NCBI GenBank assembly: GCA_000431235.1
Contig: HF988712.1
Coordinates: forward strand, 8,036-72,035
DNA length: 64,000 nt
DNA from: Coprobacillus sp. CAG:698
Lineage (GTDB): Bacteria > Bacillota_I > Bacilli_A > ML615J-28 > CAG-698
Reading direction: 5' to 3'
Shown: positions 19,580 to 28,020 of the stretch, in pieces
Layout: the number at the start of each line of letters is the position of its first letter
Numbering within the stretch: position 1 is the first letter of the stretch
The notes under the pieces: model-generated
What the model was told of the DNA's origin: nothing
Database searches by the model: none
Seen by the model: only the letters and a program-made list of their open reading frames with translations
Translations under genes and position numbers: made by a program

Positions 19580-22314
19580 TAGTGATTACTCCTTTTTCGT
19601 ATAATAAATATTAGCAAAAGTGAAAGAGATGTATACAAAACTGCAAGTGAATTTTTACATCCCATTTTCTCCCATTTTGCAATCAAATCATAATCTTTTG
19701 CCTCAATTTTATCTACCTTTATACCATTTTCAAAATAGCCAATAAATTTGTATCCATCCTTCTTTGGTTCTTTCAAAGAAACTTCATCACCCTCGACAAA
19801 TTCTGATATTAGTTCCTCTGCTTTTCCACCATCAAGATCATATTTGATATGATATATCTTTTTCCAAACAGCAAATAATTCATAATCTTCATTATTTAGT
19901 TTAGTGATTATTTCCTCATTTTTATTAATCCAATGGAAGAATTTATACCCTTTTTTTTCAGGTTTTAATAATTCAACATCATTTAAATTTTCATACTCAA
20001 ATGATTCAATCGCATCTCCATCATGATAAGTTATCCTATAAAGTTTAAGATATTTTGCTTTTAAAACATAATCTCGATTTTCTAGTGTTTCAACTTTTTC
20101 ATCATTTTCATAATATCCTAAAAACTTATATCCATCTTTTTTAGGCTCTTTTAAGATTACATCAGCACCATTTTCAAACTCATAAACACCATTTTCTAAA
20201 GTTCCTCCATCCAAATCATAAGTAATTTTATATGTTTTTTTAGAGAATTTAGCAAATAAATAAGTGTTATCAAGAATTATAAATGAATTACAAAGTTCAC
20301 CTTTTAATGTAAATCCGTTAAATACATATCCTTCTTCAGGGGTGAGTATCATATCAATACTAACTACATCACCTTTTTTGTATTCTTCTTTTTTGATTAA
20401 TTTTTTATCATTATAATAGTACAATATACATCTAGGTCTTTTAAATGTACTTGTGATAATACGGTCTTCAGTCACATTTTTTAAATTTCCTTGCCATCCA
20501 GAAAATGTTCCATATTGGCTATCAAATTCTAGGTTAGGAGCATCTTCACCATAATTTACTGTTATAGTTTTGTATAATTCATCATTAACATAATATGTAA
20601 CATTAAAAGTAATAATTTCATATACAGCTTTATAATCATTTCCATATTTTTCCCATCTGATGAAATTATAACCTTCTTTTTCAATATACTTATTTAATTT
20701 AACATCTTCATAATTCTTCACATATTTTGAGAATAAATAATCACCATTTTGATCAAAAAACTTTACTTCTTTGTAAACATCTTCTGTTGTTAATTTTACA
20801 TATTCACCAATTTTATTATCTAAAAATACAGGAGCAATATAGTATTCACAAAATCCATCATAGTTATCTTCAAAATATTCATCAGGATTACCAGTACCTA
20901 AATATGTAAACTTGTTATTATTTTTTCTAAATAAAACATAGTATTTAGCATTTTTAAGTTTTTCAAATCCTATCTTATGTTTAGAACCATCACTAAGAAT
21001 ATAATATTCATCTAAATGATTAATTTCTTTTTGAAAATCAATTCTTATTTCTGTAGCTAAAGCTTCATCTTCAAAATATGATTTCGCATTTTCTAAATTC
21101 TTAGTACAATAACTATTTCTTCCTAATAGATGTCTATAACTATAAAGTGAGAATCCCGAAATGTTATCATATTTAGACATAAAGTCAAATTGCTTTTTAA
21201 GCTCATTCACATCGCTCCAGTCGCCACTTGAACTGGCTCTATATATACCAATACCTATATAAAGTTTAGTTCGAGAGTATTTACAAACTTTACTCCACCA
21301 ATCAACTGTTCCGTAAAATAGTTCATTACCTTCGCTTGTTCCGATATAACATTGAGGAAGAATATAATCTATTAATTCTTCATTTACCCATAAAAGCGTA
21401 TCACAATATAAGTAATCACCATAATGTCCTTGAGTAATCCCTTTGGAACCATTACTTATTGCTTTACCATTTTCATCATAAGTTACTACTCCATCTCCAT
21501 TTGCCCAAGAAGCAGTTGGGGAAATACCAAGTTCAACAGTTTTGTTATTTTTTTCATTATAATTAGCTATACTTTTGCTTAACTTACGAATAAATTTATT
21601 AACACTTTCACGACGGAAATCTTCAATAGTTTCTCCAACTCCATATTCTAAGTATGTTGCTCTATCATCAACATCCTTAACATAAAAATAATCATCGAAA
21701 TGTATAGCATCTACATCATACTTTTCAACAACTTCCATACAAACATCTACTAAAAAGTTTTGTACAGCTGGAATACCTGGATTAAGAATTATATTTGTAC
21801 TTCCCTTAACTAAATTTGCAGGATTACTTGCCGCATTAGAATTAGGAAATCTCTTTGCAACATCTGATAAACTGCCATATGATCCACTAGTAACTCTATA
21901 TGGATTCATCCAAGCATGAAATTCAATGCCCCGTTTATGACATTCCTCGATGATCCATGGAAGAGCATCCCAACTAGGATTAGTACTATACAAACTAGAC
22001 CACGAATTATACTTTGACTCATATAAAGCATCATTATATATACGAATATGGAAAATCATAATATTTAGATTTAACTTTTCCATATTATCTAAAATTCTTT
22101 CAATTTCGCCCTGATATTGAGACTTAGATGAAAACTTAGAAATATCACCAACTAAAGCACTAACCCACACAGCACGTGCTTCACGTTTCAAATTATAATC
22201 GACAGTAAATGTCTCCTCATTTTGTGCATGCGTTTTCATTTTAAATGTAAAACAAACAGCTATACATAAAACTATTAATAGTAATATTTTTATTTTTTTC
22301 ATTAATGTCACCAT
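19579..22314 (-). CDS. Surface GHL10 protein with six InlB-type repeats and a Cys-containing C-terminal anchor, copy 4
   Basis: First gene of the second tandem pair (911 aa). A signal peptide ends near residue 30 (THA). The GHL10 barrel has EARAVWVSALVGDISKF, CHKRGIEFHAWMNPYRV and AIHFDDYFY. From about residue 530 there are six InlB/Listeria-Bacteroides repeats, the last three of the Y-x-I-x-Y-D-x-D-G-G type. The end again has Gly-Cys-Lys, a hydrophobic stretch and basic residues. Two starts are possible, the ATG at 22314 with a GGAAAG site and an ATG at 22302; both give a good signal peptide. The C-terminal pattern shared with copy 3 and absent from copies 1 and 2 divides the family into anchored and released forms. 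Confidence 0.87.
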   Translation of the reverse strand: MVTLMKKIKILLLIVLCIAVCFTFKMKTHAQNEETFTVDYNLKREARAVWVSALVGDISKFSSKSQYQGEIERILDNMEKLNLNIMIFHIRIYNDALYESKYNSWSSLYSTNPSWDALPWIIEECHKRGIEFHAWMNPYRVTSGSYGSLSDVAKRFPNSNAASNPANLVKGSTNIILNPGIPAVQNFLVDVCMEVVEKYDVDAIHFDDYFYVKDVDDRATYLEYGVGETIEDFRRESVNKFIRKLSKSIANYNEKNNKTVELGISPTASWANGDGVVTYDENGKAISNGSKGITQGHYGDYLYCDTLLWVNEELIDYILPQCYIGTSEGNELFYGTVDWWSKVCKYSRTKLYIGIGIYRASSSGDWSDVNELKKQFDFMSKYDNISGFSLYSYRHLLGRNSYCTKNLENAKSYFEDEALATEIRIDFQKEINHLDEYYILSDGSKHKIGFEKLKNAKYYVLFRKNNNKFTYLGTGNPDEYFEDNYDGFCEYYIAPVFLDNKIGEYVKLTTEDVYKEVKFFDQNGDYLFSKYVKNYEDVKLNKYIEKEGYNFIRWEKYGNDYKAVYEIITFNVTYYVNDELYKTITVNYGEDAPNLEFDSQYGTFSGWQGNLKNVTEDRIITSTFKRPRCILYYYNDKKLIKKEEYKKGDVVSIDMILTPEEGYVFNGFTLKGELCNSFIILDNTYLFAKFSKKTYKITYDLDGGTLENGVYEFENGADVILKEPKKDGYKFLGYYENDEKVETLENRDYVLKAKYLKLYRITYHDGDAIESFEYENLNDVELLKPEKKGYKFFHWINKNEEIITKLNNEDYELFAVWKKIYHIKYDLDGGKAEELISEFVEGDEVSLKEPKKDGYKFIGYFENGIKVDKIEAKDYDLIAKWEKMGCKNSLAVLYTSLSLLLIFIIRKRSNH

Positions 22315-22336
22315 AATATACTTTCCTTGTTTTCAT

Positions 22337-22342
22337 ATTATA
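22337..22342 (-). promoter_or_regulatory. -10 element of the second GHL10 pair
   Basis: On the minus strand TATAAT preceded by TGC (extended -10) lies about 23 bases before the ATG at 22314; no good -35 is seen. Confidence 0.55.
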
Positions 22343-22405
22343 GCACATTTTAGCATAAAAGTATATAAGTTTTTTGCTAATTAAAGTGTAAATTTTTAAC
22401 ACAAT

Positions 22406-22430
22406 AAAAGGCGGCATAAGCTACCTTTTT
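22406..22430 (-). terminator. Terminator of the hpf gene
   Basis: Read on the minus strand, AAAAAGG pairs with CCTTTT around an inner GC pair and small loop. The stem starts at the hpf stop codon. A modest U-run follows. Confidence 0.55.
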
Positions 22431-22986
22431 AGACATTTGCTTCGATAATACCATAATCATGGTCATCACGTAAATAAACTACGCAAACTTTACCTGTTTC
22501 ACTATTTAAGAAAATAAAGAATTTATGATCTAGCATTTCCATTTGTAATAATGCATCTTCTACTGTCATTGGTTTTAATTCAATTTTCTTATCTTTTACT
22601 AAATTTTGAACCATAATTTCTGCTTGTAAATTCTCCAAATCAAAATCAGAATTATTGCTATAATATCCACTAACTCCTTCTCTTTTTTTCATTGAAGAAT
22701 AAATCTTTGACTTATGAGTTCTAAGTTGAGAAATTAGTTTATCAACTGCAGCATCTACAGCATTCATAAATGTTTCTTCTTTAACCTCAGCTCTTAAAAT
22801 AATGTTTTTTGTTGGAATAGTGATTTCGACTGCTTTGCAATCATCATACTCTTTACATAATACGTGAGCTTCTAAATCTTCAGACTTACGAAAATATTGA
22901 TCTAACTTAGACAATTTCTCGATGATGTGCTTCTTTGTTGATTCATTGATTTCTGTTTTGTTCTTTGCACGTATTGTAACTTTCAT
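22429..22986 (-). CDS. hpf: Ribosome hibernation promoting factor, long form
   Basis: Binds idle 30S subunits and joins ribosomes as inactive 100S dimers in slow growth. The N-terminal S30AE/HPF domain (about 1-100) has the family pattern of KVTIRAKN and the basic helix AVDAAVDKLISQLRTHKSK. The C-terminal dimerisation domain (about 125-185) has KPMTVEDALLQMEMLDHKFFIFLN and VVYLRDDHDYGIIE. The length of 185 aa identifies the long form usual in Gram-positive bacteria. A strong AAAGGAG site and an extended -10 promoter precede it. It is a single-gene unit between the GHL10 pair and the peptide cluster. Confidence 0.96.
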   Translation of the reverse strand: MKVTIRAKNKTEINESTKKHIIEKLSKLDQYFRKSEDLEAHVLCKEYDDCKAVEITIPTKNIILRAEVKEETFMNAVDAAVDKLISQLRTHKSKIYSSMKKREGVSGYYSNNSDFDLENLQAEIMVQNLVKDKKIELKPMTVEDALLQMEMLDHKFFIFLNSETGKVCVVYLRDDHDYGIIEANV

Positions 22987-23019
22987 AATATCACTCCTTT
23001 GCTTTTAGGTTACACCCTT

Positions 23020-23025
23020 ATTATA
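23020..23025 (-). promoter_or_regulatory. Extended -10 promoter of hpf
   Basis: On the minus strand TGGTATAAT lies about 35 bases before the hpf ATG. A TTGAAA-like -35 is close to a 15-bp spacing, and the TGG extension probably compensates. Confidence 0.6.
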
Positions 23026-23109
23026 CCATAAATAAAGCCTTTTCAATACCTTTTTTTAAATTTTTTTATTACATTTTTTTATATTATGTTAATAGTATTG
23101 AAAACACTT

Positions 23110-24333
23110 TCATAAAGGCAAGTTAAGCATAATATTAATTCTTTTTTGAATTGAATTTATGGCTTTATAATGTGATAAATAACTATTATATGACATTAAT
23201 AAATCTTTATAATCAATTTTTAAATTTCTAAATAACTTGTTTTTGTACTCTATTTTTCTAATTATTCTCCTCTTTGAATCCCTTTTAACTTTTCTAATTA
23301 TTCTTCCTGTTTCAGTTTGAGAAAATGTCCACCCTAAAAACGAGAAACCATTTTTATATTTAATAATTTGTGATTTAGGATTCAAAGATAATTTGTTTTC
23401 TTCGACTATTATTTTTATCTTACTTAATATGTTCTTGGCTTCTTTTTTATCGTTAACAAATAAAACTCCATCGTCCATATACCTAACATAATATTTAATT
23501 CCTTTTGTTTCTTTGATATATCTATCTAAGGAATCAAGATACAATAAAGCAAAACACTGACTTGTTTGATTTCCCATTGGTAGTCCTTTCCCAGAATCAC
23601 TTGCAAAACTATCAATTATTGTAAATAACACCCACAATATATCTTCATTATGAATGATTTGTTTTAGTTTATTCTTTAATAACAAATGGTCTATGTTTGG
23701 GAAATACTTTTTAATATCATATTTTATAATATAACCATTATTATGATGTAAATAAAAGAACCTTCTCATAAATTCTTTAAGACGACAAATCGCATGTCTT
23801 GTACCTTTACCTTTCCTACAAGCGCAATTATCATATATTAAATGCCTTTCAAGTAAAGGTAATAAATAACAATCGCATAAAGCATGTTGGAGAATTCTAT
23901 CCCTATAACTAGTAGCTTGAATTACTCTTTCCTTAGGATCATATATTTTAAATGTATGATAACCATCAGGTTTATATTTCTTATATTTCAAGTCATAATG
24001 AAGTTTCCATAAATTCTCAGACAAATTCATTTCAAACTCAATTACTTCTTTTTTCCATCTTTTTCCAAGTCTAGCTCTTCGATGAGCACTATATAAATTA
24101 TCACATAGTTCAATATAATAATTACTTATTTTATTATTACAATTATATAAAAACTCTTCTATTCTTAAGAAAATAATTATTTTTTCAGCATTATTTAGAT
24201 TATGTTCTTCAATTAATATATCATTATAATAATTAATTATAAAAATCTTATTCATATTTAAATAATGATTAATAGATTTTCTCAAATAAGGCATAGGATT
24301 AAAATTTGTAATAATATAAACTTTTTTATCCAT
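23110..24333 (-). CDS. Reverse transcriptase of the GxxxSQ / YMDD (DGR-related) type
   Basis: A 407-aa reverse transcriptase. The palm domain (about 100-345) has the first catalytic Asp in KYDIKKYFPNI (D206), the GNQTSQ motif at 254-259 and YMDD at 285-288, then FSFLGW. GxxxSQ in place of the usual QGxxxSP is typical of diversity-generating retroelement enzymes and some unclassified bacterial groups. RDRILQHAL and YDNCACRKGKGTRHA fit the same branch. Residues 1-80 are an extra domain I do not recognise. There is no maturase or endonuclease domain, so it is not an intact group II intron. No Avd partner or template repeat was seen. It overlaps the carrier-protein gene by 8 bases, which makes it a true member of the peptide operon. 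Confidence 0.9.
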   Translation of the reverse strand: MDKKVYIITNFNPMPYLRKSINHYLNMNKIFIINYYNDILIEEHNLNNAEKIIIFLRIEEFLYNCNNKISNYYIELCDNLYSAHRRARLGKRWKKEVIEFEMNLSENLWKLHYDLKYKKYKPDGYHTFKIYDPKERVIQATSYRDRILQHALCDCYLLPLLERHLIYDNCACRKGKGTRHAICRLKEFMRRFFYLHHNNGYIIKYDIKKYFPNIDHLLLKNKLKQIIHNEDILWVLFTIIDSFASDSGKGLPMGNQTSQCFALLYLDSLDRYIKETKGIKYYVRYMDDGVLFVNDKKEAKNILSKIKIIVEENKLSLNPKSQIIKYKNGFSFLGWTFSQTETGRIIRKVKRDSKRRIIRKIEYKNKLFRNLKIDYKDLLMSYNSYLSHYKAINSIQKRINIMLNLPL

Positions 24334-24583
24334 TAATTTCTCCCATTATATACATAGTTATTTTTCTTACAGTGTTTAGTTGATCTGTAACAATCAAATT
24401 TGATAAAAATGTACAATTATAGTTTTCTTCAAGCTTAATTATAAGTTCAATATATAATAATGAGTCTATATCATAAATATTTATTGGTGCATCATCAATT
24501 ATTTGTATGTCTTTTTCTAGTAAATTACATATTTCAACTTTTATTTCATTTGCTATTTTTCTATATAAAAAATCTTCATCCAT
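24326..24583 (-). CDS. Acyl/peptidyl carrier-like protein
   Basis: A four-helix carrier protein of about 85 aa. The core pattern DIDSLLYIELIIKLEENYN matches the D-S-L-x-x-x-E-L site where a phosphopantetheine arm is attached to Ser (S41 from this start). I chose the ATG at 24583, which gives an 8-base overlap with the gene before it; an ATG at 24595 is possible. A carrier protein is unusual in a radical-SAM peptide cluster. In butirosin biosynthesis BtrH moves an acyl group from a carrier protein, and a BtrH-like gene begins this operon, so acyl or aminoacyl transfer to the peptide or another acceptor is a reasonable inference. No loading ligase is adjacent. Confidence 0.75.
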   Translation of the reverse strand: MDEDFLYRKIANEIKVEICNLLEKDIQIIDDAPINIYDIDSLLYIELIIKLEENYNCTFLSNLIVTDQLNTVRKITMYIMGEING

Positions 24584-25433
24584 ATATTCTTTCATTAATT
24601 CTAATTTTCATAATATCTTTTCTATTTAAATCACTTTTTATTATTTCAAATAAATCATTACAATTATACCTGTTTATAAAATTAATAGGCCTTTTTTTTC
24701 TCTCATTTATACTTAGTCCATAAGAATCAAATAGTTCATCATCAATATATTTTTTGAAAAGATCATAAATAATATTTAACTTACTATTAGTCGATATATA
24801 TACTAAGCAATTGATTATATATGCAATATATTTTTCACACTTATATTTTAAAGAATAATTTAAAATAGTAATAAAATCTATTTTATTTAATTCTATTATT
24901 GATTGTATTTCGTAAAATGCATTTTTATTATATTGTTTTCTTTTATATAATAAATATATTGAATTCATATCTTTATACTGATGTAAACAAAGCAAAATGA
25001 AATTTAGGTTTTCATCTAATACTTTTATCTTCACATTGTATATATTTTGATAATGGTAATTAGAAATAAAATCTTTAACAAAACTATAATCTCCTTGATA
25101 TTCTCCCCAAAATATATTGACATTAATATCTATTTGTATTACTAAATTGCCAATTACTTTAATCCATGGCATCGTTTGATGAGAAAACTTTTCATTAAAA
25201 AGTTTTGATAATGATGAATTTAGTTTCTGGGAAAAGCCATTATTCTTCAAAATTTCTTCTGCTTGTTTTATATTATCACGAGAAATTAATAAATCTATAT
25301 CGCCAGTTTTTCTTGATCCTATAGAATCATAAGCCATTAAGGATGTAGTTTCTCCTTTTATATAAACATAGTCTATTTTATTTAAATCTATAAAAAGATT
25401 TCTACAAAAATAAAATATTACTTCATTTAACAT
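24576..25433 (-). CDS. Nucleotidyltransferase-family protein (NTP_transf_5-like)
   Basis: A 285-aa protein with the nucleotidyltransferase signature near residue 35: Y-D-S-I-G-S-R-K-T-G-D-I-D-L-L-I-S, with the D-x-D metal pair. The rest is helical and fits the uncharacterised nucleotidyltransferase family (Pfam NTP_transf_5) often found in peptide natural product clusters beside HPr-kinase-like genes, as in the paeninodin lasso-peptide cluster. It could add a nucleotidyl group to the peptide or to a phosphate placed by the neighbouring kinase-like protein; that is inference. It overlaps the peptidase gene by 11 bases and the carrier gene by 8. Confidence 0.75.
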   Translation of the reverse strand: MLNEVIFYFCRNLFIDLNKIDYVYIKGETTSLMAYDSIGSRKTGDIDLLISRDNIKQAEEILKNNGFSQKLNSSLSKLFNEKFSHQTMPWIKVIGNLVIQIDINVNIFWGEYQGDYSFVKDFISNYHYQNIYNVKIKVLDENLNFILLCLHQYKDMNSIYLLYKRKQYNKNAFYEIQSIIELNKIDFITILNYSLKYKCEKYIAYIINCLVYISTNSKLNIIYDLFKKYIDDELFDSYGLSINERKKRPINFINRYNCNDLFEIIKSDLNRKDIMKIRINERIYG

Positions 25434-25695
25434 GTTTTATTGATATAACCTTTCCAATTATGCAAGTATTTCTAATCCATCCATCATTATTTAATACATT
25501 ATCACCTTTTAATAAATAGAATTCTTTATTGCTAGAGTGATTAATTATTCTATGACAAAAACAAGTATTTAACTTTACTATAACAATATCATCAATATTA
25601 TAGCTTGATTGCTCTTCATAGAATACTATATCATTATTTTTAATAATAGGGTACATACTAGTACCCTTTACAATCAAGAACTTAGGTTTATGCAT
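25423..25695 (-). CDS. Small S24/S26-type serine peptidase-like protein
   Basis: A 90-aa domain with the signal-peptidase/LexA fold pattern: GTSMYPII (Ser 13 as nucleophile), a beta strand with DIVIV, CHRII with a His where bacterial signal peptidase I has Lys, and LLKGDNVLNNDGW with a conserved Asp. The Ser/His arrangement resembles SipW/ER-type enzymes. There is no membrane segment, so it is probably soluble. In this operon it is a candidate leader peptidase for the six-Cys precursor, although similar small proteins occur in such clusters without known activity. It overlaps the kinase-like gene by 8 bases. Confidence 0.72.
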   Translation of the reverse strand: MHKPKFLIVKGTSMYPIIKNNDIVFYEEQSSYNIDDIVIVKLNTCFCHRIINHSSNKEFYLLKGDNVLNNDGWIRNTCIIGKVISIKHVK

Positions 25696-26473
25696 TTTTT
25701 ATTGCATCCATTGCTTTTGCAAAATTATTAAAAGATAAAAAATATATATCACTATTTATAATAATTCTTTTACTATTTAGTACACAATTATCATATGAGT
25801 TACACTCTTTAATGTTTTTGATAATTATATCAAATTTTTCGTGAGAACTTTCAATTTTAAGCAGTTTATTATTTGCATTCTTTTCATATTTAAGCCTTAT
25901 AAAAACTATTTTTTCATAGTCATCTAAAAACAAATGGTTAGGAATAAGTCCCTTTTTTATCCATCCTGTATCGAATATAGTAAAATTATTCTCATCGATT
26001 AAGCTCAAAAGCATATTTTTTCTATCTAAGTAAATAGGATTGAATAAAGAAATGCATTTATTGTTATCCAGTATAGCAACATCATCACTAACATACGTAT
26101 ATCCATTCATTATTAAATAGGTCACAAGTGATGATTTTCCAGATTCTTTTGGCCCAAGAAAAATATACATTTTATTATCCTTGGTACAACATGAACCGTG
26201 CAAAGAAAAATAGTATTTTCCTATTATTTTTTCAATTAAAGATATAAGAATATTCAAATAATTTTTCTTATTAGCTTTGAAAACTTTATTATCGCATTCA
26301 AATTTAATTTCATCTTGTTCTTGAGATATATTTATACAATACTCTCTAGGTAACACAATCTTAGAATTATTAATCACATTTAGTACTTTATTAATTAAAT
26401 CAATAATTTTTTCATCTAAATTATTTATATTAATAATTACTTTATTTTTAAACAACTTTATTTCTTCCACCAT
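25688..26473 (-). CDS. HPr-kinase-like P-loop protein
   Basis: A 261-aa protein with a P-loop (FLGPKESGKSSLVTYL) and a downstream YVSDDVAILD acidic motif in the arrangement of HPr kinase/phosphorylase C-terminal domains. Such shortened HprK-like proteins occur in RiPP clusters (SynChlorMet ScmC, paeninodin kinase), where some phosphorylate the peptide. Three starts are possible: TTG 26485, ATG 26473 with a GAGG site, and TTG 26455 with a GGAAG site that would give an 8-base overlap like its neighbours; I chose the ATG. It overlaps the radical SAM gene. The peptide as substrate is inferred. Confidence 0.72.
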   Translation of the reverse strand: MVEEIKLFKNKVIININNLDEKIIDLINKVLNVINNSKIVLPREYCINISQEQDEIKFECDNKVFKANKKNYLNILISLIEKIIGKYYFSLHGSCCTKDNKMYIFLGPKESGKSSLVTYLIMNGYTYVSDDVAILDNNKCISLFNPIYLDRKNMLLSLIDENNFTIFDTGWIKKGLIPNHLFLDDYEKIVFIRLKYEKNANNKLLKIESSHEKFDIIIKNIKECNSYDNCVLNSKRIIINSDIYFLSFNNFAKAMDAIKNA

Positions 26474-27518
26474 TAAGTACCTCAATCAATTTATTTTTTG
26501 TAAAGTATTTAATCAAATAACATTGTCCGTCATTATTTAACAAATTAGAATTAGATTGATATATTAAAGCAGGGCATCCTCCTAAACAATAACTTTTAAA
26601 AGGGCATGTATTACATTCTTCATTTCGATTATTTTTCCGTTTATGGATTTCGTTTAATGCTCTATCAGCCTCTTTTGATGCTAATATATCTTCTAATTTG
26701 TTTTTACATACATTTCCTAAAATGTTGTCATCACCATCGAAAAGTTGACATAAATATGTATTACCTTTATAATCGATTCTAGGAACACAGTTTATTGTTT
26801 CGTCACTATAAAATACACAGCCAAGTGACTCGCTAGGATTACCATAGTTTAACTTAATATCTTGATATTTTTTTGATATTTCATCAAAACTCTTTATAAT
26901 ATCATTTATAAGTAATGCATCATTTCGATTATCAAAAACATAATTCCAACTTTTGCATCTTCCTATGTTTTTAATGAAAGATATATATATTTCTTTAACA
27001 TTATATTTTTTCATTAGACAAATGAAGTTTTCAAAATATTGATAATTTAATTTATGAACATTGTATCTTATCGTTATATTATCTAATTTATTTATCTGAA
27101 TTGCTTTTTCAATAAAATTAATATTTTTAATAAAAACATTCTTACCGCGTGTTAAAGAATGTATCTCTTCGCAATGGCCATCAAAAGTAATTTGAAAAGC
27201 AATGTCTTTTTGTAATAAATCTAGTATCTTACTATCATTTAGTTGTGTTAAATTAGTTATAATGTTAGGTCTAACTTTCTTCTTAATACAATAATCAATT
27301 ATTTCATCAATATTTGGATGTAAGAAAGGTTCACCACCAGAAATAGCTATAGCATACTTTTTCCTTTTCTCTAGTTCATCAACTATTCTCTTTATCACAT
27401 CAACATTTAGTTCATATTTACCCATGCATGAATCATTATAGCAATATGGACAATGTAAATTACACTTTGCTGTTATTTCTACATAAGCACCATCTAAACT
27501 TAACTTTTGACTATTCAT
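26448..27518 (-). CDS. Radical SAM/SPASM peptide maturase
   Basis: A 356-aa enzyme expected to modify the neighbouring precursor. The radical SAM 4Fe-4S site CNLHCPYC (Cys 19, 23, 26) is followed by the SAM-binding AISGGEPFLHPN. A C-terminal SPASM domain with about seven cysteines (CQLF ... CNTCPFKSYCLGGCP ... C) holds auxiliary clusters. This arrangement fits enzymes that make thioether or C-C crosslinks in RiPPs (ranthipeptide/sactipeptide-like). The PqqD-like protein just upstream would present the leader; the two genes overlap by 4 bases (ATGA). Crosslink chemistry cannot be predicted here. Confidence 0.92.
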   Translation of the reverse strand: MNSQKLSLDGAYVEITAKCNLHCPYCYNDSCMGKYELNVDVIKRIVDELEKRKKYAIAISGGEPFLHPNIDEIIDYCIKKKVRPNIITNLTQLNDSKILDLLQKDIAFQITFDGHCEEIHSLTRGKNVFIKNINFIEKAIQINKLDNITIRYNVHKLNYQYFENFICLMKKYNVKEIYISFIKNIGRCKSWNYVFDNRNDALLINDIIKSFDEISKKYQDIKLNYGNPSESLGCVFYSDETINCVPRIDYKGNTYLCQLFDGDDNILGNVCKNKLEDILASKEADRALNEIHKRKNNRNEECNTCPFKSYCLGGCPALIYQSNSNLLNNDGQCYLIKYFTKNKLIEVLNGGRNKVV

Positions 27519-27787
27519 TTTAAAATACCATATTCTTTAAATTTTTTTATAACCTCTTCAAAGTATTCTTTTGGATAATCTTCATATTCATCAATTATGC
27601 TTTTATATAATTCATCTAATGAAGCAAATGCTTTTGTTTTTAGTTTTTCATATATGATTAAAGAAGTTTTGTTTAAAATATATGTTTTTTCTTCTTTTTC
27701 ATCATAGAGCATTGCATCACCATCATCAAAGTATGTTTCTTTAAATGTTTTGTCTAGCATATTTATATCCATTATATTTATATCCAT
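27515..27787 (-). CDS. PqqD-like RiPP recognition element protein
   Basis: A free-standing PqqD-family domain of 90 aa. The core has the family pattern of a short beta region (DGDAMLYDEKEEKTYILN) followed by helices (KTSLIIYEKL ... EYFEEVIKKFKEYGIL). Such domains bind the leader of RiPP precursors and hand it to the radical SAM enzyme. It lies between precursor and enzyme, overlapping the precursor end by 10 bases and the radical SAM gene by 4. Two more ATG codons (27772, 27760) inside a short ATGGATATAAATAT duplication are alternative starts. Confidence 0.85.
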   Translation of the reverse strand: MDINIMDINMLDKTFKETYFDDGDAMLYDEKEEKTYILNKTSLIIYEKLKTKAFASLDELYKSIIDEYEDYPKEYFEEVIKKFKEYGILK

Positions 27788-28020
27788 TCTTCGATATTAT
27801 CATTATGTGCAACAGTTTTTCCACATGTAAACGAATTACCTTTTGGACAATTACTATTACTATAAGCATCTTTTGAACATGTATAATTTACTGAAGATCC
27901 ACAAGTATAACTACTTCCTTGTCCACAAAGACTTTGAGTACATGATGCCGATGTAAATATATATTCATCTAAATCTTTTTTTGTATAGCATAATATAATT
28001 GGTTTTTCAAATTTTGTCAT
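27778..28020 (-). CDS. Six-cysteine RiPP precursor peptide (80 aa)
   Basis: A small peptide with a leader (about 1-24, ending in DLDEYIFTSAS) and a Cys-, Ser-, Gly-, Asn-rich core. Core cysteines are at 27, 32, 40, 48, 58 and 66 (six in 40 residues); one more, C11, lies in the leader. Around Cys 40, 48 and 66 a short unit recurs: Ser/Asn, Tyr/Phe, Thr, Cys, Gly/Ser. The tail after 70 is free of Cys and ends EEWI. It has the strongest ribosome site of the operon (AAGGAGACATT) and overlaps the frame before it by 4 bases. It resembles SCIFF/ranthipeptide precursors in Cys content but not in spacing, so it looks like a new subfamily. Confidence 0.82.
   Translation of the reverse strand: MTKFEKPIILCYTKKDLDEYIFTSASCTQSLCGQGSSYTCGSSVNYTCSKDAYSNSNCPKGNSFTCGKTVAHNDNIEEWI

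Noticed and set aside
23040..23104. A 10-bp inverted repeat (TTTTCAATAC / GTATTGAAAA) between hpf and the reverse transcriptase, as a retroelement end.
   Set aside because: The arms are 45 bases apart in very AT-rich DNA and one arm covers the hpf -35 region; chance is likely.
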